A stretch of 64,000 nucleotides of DNA from CATOSP01 sp965237775 (GTDB lineage Bacteria > Chloroflexota > Dehalococcoidia > Lucifugimonadales > UBA3495): assembly GCA_965237775.1 (NCBI GenBank), contig OZ250155.1, positions 1,488,001 through 1,552,000 of the forward strand, in the 5' to 3' direction. A model generated the notes under the pieces. That model did no database searches. It had not been told where the DNA came from and saw only the letters and a program-made list of their open reading frames with translations. Every line of letters starts with the position of its first letter. The first letter of the stretch is position 1. Shown here in pieces: positions 1 through 8,500 of the stretch. A program made the position numbers and the translations under genes.

Positions 1-195
1 CTGGAGCAAGCCGATGCGGCCAACATGACTCTCCACGATTGAGCGGGGGGCTTTGCCGCGGCGGAACCCGGGGATTTGTAGTCTGCTTACGACCCTGCGG
101 TAAGACCGCCCGATAAAGGGCTCTTCGTCCTCAAGGTCCATTAAGATATTGAGAGTAACTTCGGTGGGGCTTTCCGAAACCTTGGTGACGATCAC
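1..195 (-). CDS. tig: Trigger factor, N-terminal fragment cut by window edge
   Basis: Reading the minus strand from a GTG at 193-195 gives 65 open codons that run off the left edge. The translation begins VIVTKVSESPTEVTLNI and contains IPGFRRGKAPRSIVE, the ribosome-binding signature loop (GFRxGKxP) of trigger factor. Trigger factor is the ribosome-bound peptidyl-prolyl isomerase and chaperone that meets nascent chains at the exit tunnel. A GGAG lies about 10 bases before the GTG. Only the ribosome-binding domain is present; the PPIase and C-terminal domains lie outside the window. The gene is divergent from the division cluster. Confidence 0.9.
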   Translation of the reverse strand, partial: MIVTKVSESPTEVTLNILMDLEDEEPFIGRSYRRVVSRLQIPGFRRGKAPRSIVESHVGRIGLLQ

Positions 196-604
196 CGCAG
201 AATATCTCCGTTCTTGTAAACCGCCGGGCTGGGAGGCCAACACCGGCAAATAGCTTCACAAAATTGCTTTTAGGGCACCACGAAAAGTATAGCATAACCC
301 CTTTGCGTTGGAAACTTTGACTTAGCCCGGCGCCAGGAGCGGTACAGGATGCGGCAGGTGCGGTGAGGACTGGACCCGTGGGGCGAGGCCGCGGACTCCG
401 AGGGCTACTACGACCGGTTTGATTCAAGGGCTTACAAGGGTTTACAAAGGCCTACTTTCCATAAAATCGAGAAAATATTCAAATTAAGTTAATAAATATG
501 TTGACATAAATAACCAGGACTTGATAAGTTGCCTGCATCGAGTTTGGGGACAGAAACAGTAAGGCCCAACCCAACACTCGGGCGCCAGGTGGTGAGGAGA
601 TGCG
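196..604. other. Divergent intergenic region between tig and rsmH
   Basis: About 410 bases without a convincing gene. Short open frames here have no family match I can recognise and overlap tig. No mraZ, which often precedes rsmH, is visible. The AT-rich part near 460-530 holds the likely rsmH promoter. Confidence 0.6.
501..528 (+). promoter_or_regulatory. Predicted sigma-70 promoter for rsmH-ftsA-ftsZ
   Basis: TTGACA at 501-506 is a perfect -35 box. A -10-like GATAAG at 523-528 (4 of 6) follows after a 16-base spacer, in the most AT-rich stretch of the intergenic region. It would give a leader of about 70 bases before the TTG start of rsmH. Confidence 0.5.
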
Positions 605-1621
605 TTGGTTCTCGCGGTGTCGACAGCAGGCGGCGGCCTAAGCGGCCCTGGACCCCAGGATTCAGGAGACCAGGACGGCGTGGGCCAGGATGCCAACCCC
701 CACGTCTTCCACGAACCTGTCCTACTCTCCGAGGTGTTGCAGCATCTGGTCGTGCGGCTGGGTGGTGTGTATGTGGATGCGACCCTCGGAGAGGCGGGAC
801 ACGCCTCCGCAGTCCTTCGCTACACCTCACCCGGCGGAACTTTGCTGGGTCTCGACCGAGACCCGCGCACCCTCGAAATTGCGGACCAACGCCTGAGCGA
901 ATTCGGGCGCAGGTCCACTTCAGTCAGGTCCAGCTATGCCGGTATGGTGGAGGCCGCGAGGAGCCACGGTATTGAGGCCGCCGACGGTGTGCTTATGGAC
1001 CTGGGCGTCTCCTCCCGGCAGTTGGAATCCCCCGGGTACGGGCTCAGTTTTCAGGCTGACGAACCTCTGGACATGCGCTTCGACCCGGCGGCTCCACTGA
1101 CGGCCGCCGTCGTTGTCAACACCTTTAGCGAACAGGAGCTTGCGTCGTTGCTGCGGGAAAACGGCGAAGAGCCTCGGGCCAGGCGAATCGCCCGGGCCAT
1201 CGTCCGGTCCCGGCCCATCGAAAGCACCGCCGCTTTGGCCAGAGTGGTCTTGACCGCCCTCGGGCCTGGAAGGGGGCGGAGGCTCCACCCGGCCACGCGT
1301 ACCTTCCAGGCTCTTCGCATCACCGTGAACGACGAGCTGAACACATTAAGGGAGGGTCTGGAGGCCGCGGTAGAGCTCTTGACTCCGGGTGGTAGATTGG
1401 TGGTCATCAGCTATCACAGCCTCGAAGACCGTATCGTGAAGAACTTTCTAGCCCGGGCCGCGGCCAGTTGCGTTTGCCCTCCGGGCTTCCCCATCTGCGT
1501 GTGTGACCACGAGCAGACAATGCGGACCGTGAACCGCCGGATCATCAGACCCTCGCCGGAAGAGGTGAATGCGAATCCCCGAAGCCGCAGCGCCAAAATG
1601 CGAGTTTCGGAGCGCCTGTGA
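605..1621 (+). CDS. rsmH: 16S rRNA (cytosine(1402)-N(4))-methyltransferase RsmH
   Basis: RsmH (MraW) methylates C1402 of 16S rRNA using S-adenosylmethionine. The 338-residue product has the family landmarks: HEPVLLSEVL near residue 36, the SAM loop VDATLGEAGHA at 57-67, LMDLGVSSRQLE near 130, the late motif SYHSLEDRIVK, and a C-terminal RSRSAKMR. The chosen start is TTG at 605, 5 bases after GAGGAG; the first 30 residues are not conserved, and GTG at 680 is an alternative. It is the first gene of a reduced division cluster, 44 bases before ftsA. Confidence 0.95.
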   Translation: MVLAVSTAGGGLSGPGPQDSGDQDGVGQDANPHVFHEPVLLSEVLQHLVVRLGGVYVDATLGEAGHASAVLRYTSPGGTLLGLDRDPRTLEIADQRLSEFGRRSTSVRSSYAGMVEAARSHGIEAADGVLMDLGVSSRQLESPGYGLSFQADEPLDMRFDPAAPLTAAVVVNTFSEQELASLLRENGEEPRARRIARAIVRSRPIESTAALARVVLTALGPGRGRRLHPATRTFQALRITVNDELNTLREGLEAAVELLTPGGRLVVISYHSLEDRIVKNFLARAAASCVCPPGFPICVCDHEQTMRTVNRRIIRPSPEEVNANPRSRSAKMRVSERL

Positions 1622-1665
1622 GCGGCGCTAGAGAGACCCAATCAGGATGAAAGGATGGTGGGAGG

Positions 1666-2922
1666 TTGAGTAAAGAAACGTTCTATTCCGCGGTAGACAT
1701 CGGCAGCAGCAAAGTGTTCTCCGTGGTGGCTAGGATCGGCGCCGAGGGCGAACTGAAGGTCCTTGGGACTGGAATCGTCCCATCGCAAGGCGTTCAGAAA
1801 GGCCGGATCGAGAACATCGAGGAAGCACGCGTGGCGGTGAGGGACTCCCTCGAGGAAGCCCAGCGCTATATCGGCCGAGGAATTATGTCAGGAGTGTACG
1901 CCGGTGTCAGCGGCAGCCATATTACCTGCCTGAATACCAAAGACGTCCTGGAGAACCCCAGCGACGAGAATGATCTGGACCCGACCCAGGTGGAGAAGCT
2001 GCTCCAGTCCGCGGCGCCCCCGACAGGTCCTTCCCAGGAAATTCTACACATGATTCCCATCGGCTACGAGGTGGACGGTCTGACCTCCGTGCGCAACCCC
2101 GCCGGACTCCACGCCAGACAGGTCCAGGTTGAGTCCCACGTGGTCATGGGCGATTCCGCCACCCTCATGAACACAGTCAAGGCATTGCAGTCAAACCGGG
2201 TCAACGTCCGGAGCCTCGTCCTGTCCTCCCTGGCTTCCGCGGAGTCCACGCTCACCGCCGATGAAAAAGAGATGGGAGCGATTCTGGTTGATATCGGCGG
2301 GGGCACAACCGACCTAATCATCTACCGGCAGGGCAACCCATGGTATTCCTCGGTGATACCGGTAGGCGGCAATCAGTTGACCAGGGATTTGGCCGTGGCC
2401 ATGCGCATCCCCTACTACCTTGCCGAAGAGATCAAGGTCAAGTGGGGTAGCGCGCTGCCTGAGATGATCAAACCCGACGATGAAATGGTGGTTCCCGGAT
2501 TCCAGGGACAGCCGCGCCGGGTGGTGAAGAGGCGTTCCCTGTGCGAGCCGTTGCAGGAGCGGACGGTGGAGATGTTAAAGATGATCCTGCTGCGAGTACG
2601 GCAGGCTGGCCTGAGGCAGATTCCCACCGGGGGGCTTGTGATTACCGGCGGGTGCGCTGAATTGCAGGGGCTTCGCCAATTGACTTTAGACACGGTGGGC
2701 GGACCGGTCCGCATTGCTCATCCCATGGGCATATCCGGGCTCCCTGCACAGTTGCAAAAACCCGCCGCATCGGCCGCGGTGGGCCTGTTGCTATGGGGGA
2801 TCAAGCACCACGGCCAGAAGCGGACATACGGTCACAATGAGCGGAACCGCGGCGGTAAGAGGAGCCTGCGGGAACTGCTGACGGGGCGCAAGAAGGAGGA
2901 GCAAAGAGTACCAGTAGGTTAG
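1666..2922 (+). CDS. ftsA: Cell division protein FtsA
   Basis: FtsA is the actin-like ATPase that anchors FtsZ filaments to the membrane. The 418-residue protein shows the phosphate-1 motif AVDIGSSKV at the N terminus, VYAGVSGSHI in the 1C domain, the phosphate-2 motif VDIGGGTTDL near residue 210, and the adenosine motif LVITGGCAEL near 325. The TTG start keeps the first ATP-binding motif whole; GGAGG directly abuts it, and AAAGGA about 11 bases upstream may be the working site. The basic C-terminal tail (LRELLTGRKKEEQ) could serve as the membrane-targeting helix. Translation order and spacing fit one transcript with ftsZ. Confidence 0.93.
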   Translation: MSKETFYSAVDIGSSKVFSVVARIGAEGELKVLGTGIVPSQGVQKGRIENIEEARVAVRDSLEEAQRYIGRGIMSGVYAGVSGSHITCLNTKDVLENPSDENDLDPTQVEKLLQSAAPPTGPSQEILHMIPIGYEVDGLTSVRNPAGLHARQVQVESHVVMGDSATLMNTVKALQSNRVNVRSLVLSSLASAESTLTADEKEMGAILVDIGGGTTDLIIYRQGNPWYSSVIPVGGNQLTRDLAVAMRIPYYLAEEIKVKWGSALPEMIKPDDEMVVPGFQGQPRRVVKRRSLCEPLQERTVEMLKMILLRVRQAGLRQIPTGGLVITGGCAELQGLRQLTLDTVGGPVRIAHPMGISGLPAQLQKPAASAAVGLLLWGIKHHGQKRTYGHNERNRGGKRSLRELLTGRKKEEQRVPVG

Positions 2923-3058
2923 GGACCAAGACCCGGCGCGCTTTCCGGTGGGGCTCGACAGCCTGCTGGTCACGGAGCCGGGAATGGCCGAAAACCGGCC
3001 CAAAGAGGCGGTGGAGGCCCGTGAACCAGACCAGATAAGTGCCGTGGAGGAGGAAGAT

Positions 3059-4213
3059 ATGGTATTTGAGAACTCAGCGTCTTGGGAACCGCTCGCGGAT
3101 TCCACCGATTCTTTGAGCCTAATGCCCGAGGTTGGCGGTGGAGTGCCGCAAATCAAAGTCGTTGGCATCGGGGGAGGTGGCAGCAACGCGGTCAGCCGCA
3201 TGTTCAAAGAAAAGCTGCCTGTGGTGGAGTATTACGCGGTCAACACCGACTCGCAGCACCTATTCCGGTGCGATGTTCCCCACCGGATCGCCATTGGTTC
3301 CAACCTGACTCGCGGCCTGGGCGCCGGGGCACAACCTGACCTTGGCCGGCAGGCTGCCGAGGAGAGCAGGCAGGAGTTGGAGCAGGCCCTAAAAGGTTCC
3401 GACATGATATTCCTGGCCGTCGGTATGGGCGGCGGCACTGGCACCGGCGCATCGCCCGTCGTGGCCCAGATCGCCAAGGAGACCGGCGCTTTGACCGTGG
3501 GTGTCGTCAGCCGTCCCTTCTCCTTCGAGGCCAACACTCGGCGCAAGAACGCGGAGGAAGGAATCGCCAGGCTCAAGGACCACGTGGACACTCTGATCGT
3601 AATTCCCAACGACCGTCTGCTACACATGAACAATCAGTCAGAGCAGACCTTCACCTGGGAAGATGCGCTGCGCACGGCCGACTCGGTATTGCAGCAGGGC
3701 ATCCAGGCTATCGCAGAGGTGGTGACCGTTCCCGGCGAGATCAACGTTGACTTCGCGGACGTCAAGACCATCCTGAGTAACGCCGGCCCCGCGTGGTTGG
3801 CCATCGGAAAGGGCAAGGGGGAAAACCGGGCTGTGGACGCCGCCAAGATGGCGACCAAGAGCCCGTTGTTGGACATTGCCATGGACGGCGCCAAGCGGAT
3901 CCTGTTCGTCGTCAGCGGCGGTCCTACCCTGAGCCTGAAAGAGGTCCAGGACGCTGCCAACGTGATCCAGGAATTGTCCGATCCAGACGCGAACATTATA
4001 TTCGGGACCTCCCGGGACCCCAAGCTCGATGACGAAGTGAAGATCACCATGGTCGCCGCGGCCTTCCCGGTGATGCAGGATAGCCAAGGCGCCAGGGAAG
4101 CTGAATTAGAACGCTTGCTGCAGGACGTGATACCGGAGAGTGAGGAAGAGCTGGACGTACCCAGCTTCCTGCGCCGGCAATCGTTCAGCAGGAACCGGGG
4201 CTTTTTCCGGTAG
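3059..4213 (+). CDS. ftsZ: Cell division protein FtsZ
   Basis: FtsZ is the tubulin-like GTPase that forms the Z-ring. Motifs seen from the chosen start (384 residues) are IGGGGSNAV near 37, the tubulin signature GGGTGTG at 124-130, NDRLL, and the synergy loop NVDFADVKTI. The C-terminal peptide DVPSFLRRQ matches the usual FtsA-binding tail. ATG 3059 is preferred because AGGAGG lies 5 bases before it and the length becomes typical. Upstream in-frame starts at 2984 (ATG with GGAG) and 2948 (GTG) would add an acidic extension and cannot be excluded. A terminator hairpin follows at 4308. Confidence 0.95.
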   Translation: MVFENSASWEPLADSTDSLSLMPEVGGGVPQIKVVGIGGGGSNAVSRMFKEKLPVVEYYAVNTDSQHLFRCDVPHRIAIGSNLTRGLGAGAQPDLGRQAAEESRQELEQALKGSDMIFLAVGMGGGTGTGASPVVAQIAKETGALTVGVVSRPFSFEANTRRKNAEEGIARLKDHVDTLIVIPNDRLLHMNNQSEQTFTWEDALRTADSVLQQGIQAIAEVVTVPGEINVDFADVKTILSNAGPAWLAIGKGKGENRAVDAAKMATKSPLLDIAMDGAKRILFVVSGGPTLSLKEVQDAANVIQELSDPDANIIFGTSRDPKLDDEVKITMVAAAFPVMQDSQGAREAELERLLQDVIPESEEELDVPSFLRRQSFSRNRGFFR

Positions 4214-4307
4214 ATACACCGTGGGGAGTAATATTCTCGGAAGCCCAAAAGCACTACTAACCCTACTCTGGCGCAATTAGCAACCTCGGGCGCCGAGAAC
4301 CCTTTTT

Positions 4308-4344
4308 GAGGCCGTCCTATATTAGGGCGGCCTCTTCGCTTTGT
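4308..4344 (+). terminator. Intrinsic terminator after ftsZ
   Basis: GAGGCCG at 4308-4314 pairs with CGGCCTC at 4328-4334, and an inner CCTA/TAGG stem closes a short loop. A modest T-rich stretch follows. It closes the rsmH-ftsA-ftsZ unit. Confidence 0.65.
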
Positions 4345-4601
4345 GTTGTCTTAGGCATATTTGGCATCAACGGCGAATCTACGGACCGGTGGTCTGGGTG
4401 CGAAGCCATCGGGCTGGGGGGATGATGGGAATGCCCAATACGGCCAACAATCGGAATGGCGAGGGTGTGGATCAATCTTGTTGACTTGGTTGTCGGGCTG
4501 TGCATAGAATTGGTACTACTGGTGGTATACGCATAGGACTTTGGCACATCATGTTGTGTTTTCAAATAAGTCTGGAAAATTTCCCGGAAATGACGTAGAA
4601 A
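4345..4601. other. Intergenic region before nrdR
   Basis: No supportable gene lies between the ftsZ terminator and nrdR. The proximal part holds the nrdR promoter candidate. Confidence 0.55.
4481..4510 (+). promoter_or_regulatory. Predicted promoter for nrdR
   Basis: TTGACT at 4481-4486 and TAGAAT at 4505-4510 (5 of 6 each) are separated by 18 bases. The predicted start of transcription is about 85 bases before the nrdR TTG start. Confidence 0.55.
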
Positions 4602-5222
4602 TTGCGCTGCCCCTACTGCACCGTAGTCGATTCCAAGGTTACCGACTCCCGGGTCGTGGAAAACGGCATTCGCCGTCGCCGCGAATGCCAGGGATGCGGC
4701 CTGCGCTTCACGACCTATGAGCGCATTCAGTCCACCTCGCTAATGGTCTCCAAGCGAGACAACCGGCGGGAGGAATTCGACCGCGAGAAGCTGATCGGGG
4801 GGATACGCAAAGCCTGCACCAAGCGTCCCATCTCGGCCCGGGCTATCGAAAAGATGGTGGAGGATATCGAAGCCGAACTCCAACACCTGGGCCAGGTCGA
4901 AGTACCCACACAGATTCTAGGGACGATGGTGATGGAGCGGCTCAAACAGTTGGACCGGGTGGCGTACATCCGCTGGGCGAGCGTTTACGAGGACTTCCAG
5001 AGCATCGAGAGCTTCGAGCAGGCGGTCCAGGATATTCGGGAAGACAATACCCAGCTTCCGCTCATGGATGAAGCTCCTCCTGCCAGGCGGCGCACTCGGC
5101 GCAGGGCGCCCGCCGGAGCGACCAACCTTCGGGCCTCCAGGCAGGCCGAGAACGGAGCTAATGAGGCCACTGAGGGAAGCGTGGTGGGAGATGGCGAACC
5201 GGATGCGGATGGCCAGGAATAG
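4602..5222 (+). CDS. nrdR: Transcriptional repressor NrdR
   Basis: NrdR senses ATP/dATP and represses ribonucleotide reductase genes. The product begins MRCPYCTVVDSKV, with zinc-ribbon cysteines at 3, 6, 29 and 32, followed by an ATP-cone domain (about 46-136) containing the typical KRDNRREEFDREKL and VAYIRWASVY segments. At 206 residues it is longer than the usual 150-170, owing to a basic then acidic low-complexity tail after about 155. The start is TTG with only a weak ribosome-binding site, but it places the invariant MRCPYC at the N terminus. It lies directly upstream of its expected target nrdJ, whose promoter carries NrdR-like boxes. Confidence 0.95.
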   Translation: MRCPYCTVVDSKVTDSRVVENGIRRRRECQGCGLRFTTYERIQSTSLMVSKRDNRREEFDREKLIGGIRKACTKRPISARAIEKMVEDIEAELQHLGQVEVPTQILGTMVMERLKQLDRVAYIRWASVYEDFQSIESFEQAVQDIREDNTQLPLMDEAPPARRRTRRRAPAGATNLRASRQAENGANEATEGSVVGDGEPDADGQE

Positions 5223-5339
5223 AGGCGTCCGGGCCTAGATTAGTCTCCCGCCTATCCCCGGATGGCGGGGAGGGACGGGAGGCTGAGGGGGCTTCGGAAC
5301 GGGTCCAGGTATTTCGGGCTAAACACGCGGACCGAACTG

Positions 5340-5368
5340 TTGACACTCACGAAACCCCGGTGTATATT
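5340..5368 (+). promoter_or_regulatory. Strong sigma-70 promoter of nrdJ
   Basis: TTGACA at 5340-5345 (6 of 6) and TATATT at 5363-5368 (5 of 6) are spaced by exactly 17 bases. Initiation is expected near 5375, giving a leader of about 190 bases. Confidence 0.75.
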
Positions 5369-5372
5369 CCCC

Positions 5373-5419
5373 CTACTTTCCCTTGTGTGTAGTTTTAGTG
5401 GATATACCATATATAGTAT
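5373..5419 (+). promoter_or_regulatory. Pair of NrdR boxes over the nrdJ start site
   Basis: ATACCATATATAGTAT at 5404-5419 matches the 16-base NrdR consensus ACACTATATATAGTGT at 13 positions. A weaker partner at 5373-5388 (CTACTTTCCCTTGTGT, 9 of 16, with the outer ACT and GTGT kept) lies 31 bases upstream, the phasing usual for NrdR box pairs. Both sit just downstream of the -10 box, consistent with repression of initiation or clearance. Confidence 0.7.
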
Positions 5420-5564
5420 CAACAGGCTCTCCCTGTTTACGAAGGGTGAATTCTACAGCTCAGAGAGGGTGACTGACACCTGAATGGCGCATTACGATGC
5501 GGGAAGTGTTAAAACGGTGTCAGAATACCTGCGATAGCAATCCCTTTAGAGAGATGTCCGAGTT

Positions 5565-8500
5565 ATGACCTCCAATGACAGCAGCGTAAGCAGCCAGAAA
5601 GCCTCTGCCGTTGCCCGGATTACTTCAGCGTTGCGGCAGGCGGGAGTCACCGGAGATATCGACGCCGAGTCACCCGAATTGACCGAAAACGCCAAGGTGG
5701 TGCTCGAACGCCGATACCTCTCCAAGGACCGCGAGGGCAACATCCTGGAGGATGCCGATGGCATGTTCCGCCGCGTCGCCAAGGACCTTTCCCTGGCCGA
5801 CTTCGAGTACGGCGCGACGGAAGAGGAACGGCAGGCCACCGAGGATGAGTTCTACCATGCAATGCGCCGCCTGGAGGTCTTGCCAAATTCTCCCACACTT
5901 ATGAACGCGGGGCGGGAGCTACAACAGCTATCGGCCTGCTTCGTGTTGCCAGTCGACGACGCCCTTGACTCCATTTTCGACCGGGTCAAGCAGACCGCGT
6001 TGATCCACAAAAGCGGCGGCGGGACCGGATTTTCCTTCAGCCGGTTGCGGCCGTCCGGAGACGTCGTGGGTTCGACCGGAGGAATTGCCAGCGGTCCGGT
6101 GAGCTTCATCCGCGCCTTCGACACGGCCACCGACGTGGTAAAACAGGGCGGGACGCGCCGCGGCGCGAATATGGGAATCCTCAACGTTGACCATCCCGAC
6201 GTGCTGGCTTTTATCGAGTCGAAGAAGGATGGGAAGAACCTCAACAACTTCAACATCTCCGTGGCCGTGACCACCGAGTTCATGGAGCGGTTGAGGGCCA
6301 ACGAGGACTACGACTTGGTCAATCCCCGCACCGGCGAGGTGACAGGCCAGTTGAACGCCCGCCACGTCTTCGACCAAATCGCCCAGATGGCGTGGCAGAC
6401 GGGAGACCCCGGCCTGATATTCCTGGACCTGATAAACCGGGACAACCCGAACCCACAGCTAGGCAAGATCGAGAGCACAAATCCGTGCATCACCGGCGAG
6501 ACGTTGGTCTATACGGATGAAGGGCTGCAACGTGCCCAGGACCTTTGGGCCGGACGCAAGGAATCCCAGGTGGTCGTAGATGGACGGTTCACGGCGGGAC
6601 GTTTCAAGCAATCGGGACCCGTGATGGCCACCGGGGTCAAGCCGATCAATCGGCTCGTGACCCAGGAGGGTTACGAGGTACGGCTGACCGGCGATCATCG
6701 GGTAATGACCAATCGAGGTTGGGTGCCGTCGTCGGAGTTAAAGTCCGGTGACAAGGTCCATCTGCTCAATCAGAAGGGTGGCTTTGGCAGCGGGGGCTCC
6801 TCGGAGTTGGGCCAACTCCTGGGCTGGCTGGTCGGCGATGGAACGCTGAGGTCTGACCGAGCAGTGTTGTCGTTCTTCGGCGATGAGAAAGTCGAACTTG
6901 CGCCTCAATTTGCCGCCATGATGCAGTCGGCTGTACGCGCCCCTTCTGGCTACCGCCCTGAGTACGAAATCGGCGTCGTAGCGGTCAAGGACCGGGATGA
7001 GTCGCGCGTGTCCTCATCGCGTTTCCTGGACCTGGCAGCCCGGCATGGTCTCGTCCCAGGCAACAAGCACATGGTCCCAGAGTCAGTTCTCCAAGGCAGC
7101 GAGGAGATGCAGTCCGGGTTCCTTCGAGCCCTCTTCACCGCTGATGGTCACGTTAGCGGAAAGGTGGAGAAGGGTGTCAGCGTACGGCTGACCTCGATCA
7201 ACCGCTCCTTCTTGGTCGATGTACAACGGGTGCTTCTCAACTTTGCTATCGCCAGCGTAATATACTCGGACCGGCGGGTCGAGGGGCTGCGGTCTCTGCC
7301 CGATGGCAAGGGCGGCTATGCCCAATACCACTGTCAGGCCTACCACGACCTGGTAATTAGCAAAGACAACTTGCTCCGGTTCGCCAGCGAGATCGGTTTC
7401 ATTAGCGAGGCGAAACAATCGGCGCTACTTGCCCGGCTGGCCTCTTATCGCCGCGGACCGCACCAGGAGTCGTTCACCGCAACCTTCAGCGCTTTGATGC
7501 CGGAAGGTGAAGAGCAAGTCTATGACTTGACCGAGCCGGAAACCCATTCATTCGTTGCCAACGGGATGGTCGTTCACAACTGTGGTGAACAACCGCTCTT
7601 GCCCTATGAGTCATGCAACTTGGCCTCGGTGAACCTGGCGCGTATGGTCCGCTATTCCCAGGAGGACGAAGGTACAGTTGAGATCGACTGGGAGCGGTTG
7701 GCCCGCGTGGTCAAGACCACCGTCCACATGCTGGACAACGTAATCGACAGGAACGATTATCCTATCCCCGAGATCGAGGAGATGAGCAAGAAGACCCGGC
7801 GCATCGGCCTTGGCGTGATGGGTTTCTCTGACTTGCTGATCCAGCTAGGGATCGGCTACGACTCCGAAGAGGGCGTCGACCTAGCCGAAGAGGTTATGCG
7901 CCGGGTGCAGGAGGAGACCCATAGAGCGTCACGCAAGTTGACCGAGGTCCGGGGAAACTTCCCCGCCTGGGACGGCAGCATTTACGGTACGCAGGACCAG
8001 CCGGTCTCCATGCGCAACTCCGCCCCCACCACCATCGCTCCCACGGGCACGATTAGCATAATCGCCGGAGCATCCAGCGGTATCGAGCCCCTATTCGCGC
8101 TTAGCTACGTGCGCAACGTGATGGACAACACCCGGCTGGTGGAGGCCAACCCCTATTTCGAGGCCGTGGCGAAGGAAGAAGGGATTTACTCGCGGGAATT
8201 AATGGAAGAGCTTGCTCAGAAGGGCAGCCTGTCCCGGTTGGACTCCGAATTTGAGATACCCCAGTGGATCAAAGACGTGTTCCGAACTTCCCACGACATT
8301 AGCCCGGAATGGCACGTGAGGATGCAAGCGGCCTTCCAGAAGTACACGGACAACTCGGTGTCCAAGACCATCAACTTCCCCCACGAAGCCACGGTTGAGG
8401 ATGTGGCCACCGCCTACACGCTGGCCCACGAGTTGGGGTGCAAGGGGATTACGGTCTACCGGGACGGGAGCAAAGCCGGGCAGGTGCTCAGCACCGGAGA

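Larger units (their letters stand above)
5223..5564. other. nrdR-nrdJ intergenic region
   Basis: About 340 bases, occupied by the nrdJ promoter, the NrdR boxes and an untranslated leader. I see no cobalamin riboswitch signature although the downstream enzyme needs B12. Confidence 0.6.

Noticed and set aside
131..427. 98-residue minus-strand open frame overlapping tig
   Set aside because: Low-complexity Arg/Pro/Ser composition and overlap with the clear trigger factor frame.
5420..5564. Cobalamin riboswitch before nrdJ
   Set aside because: The leader is short and I find no B12-box-like sequence or expression platform.
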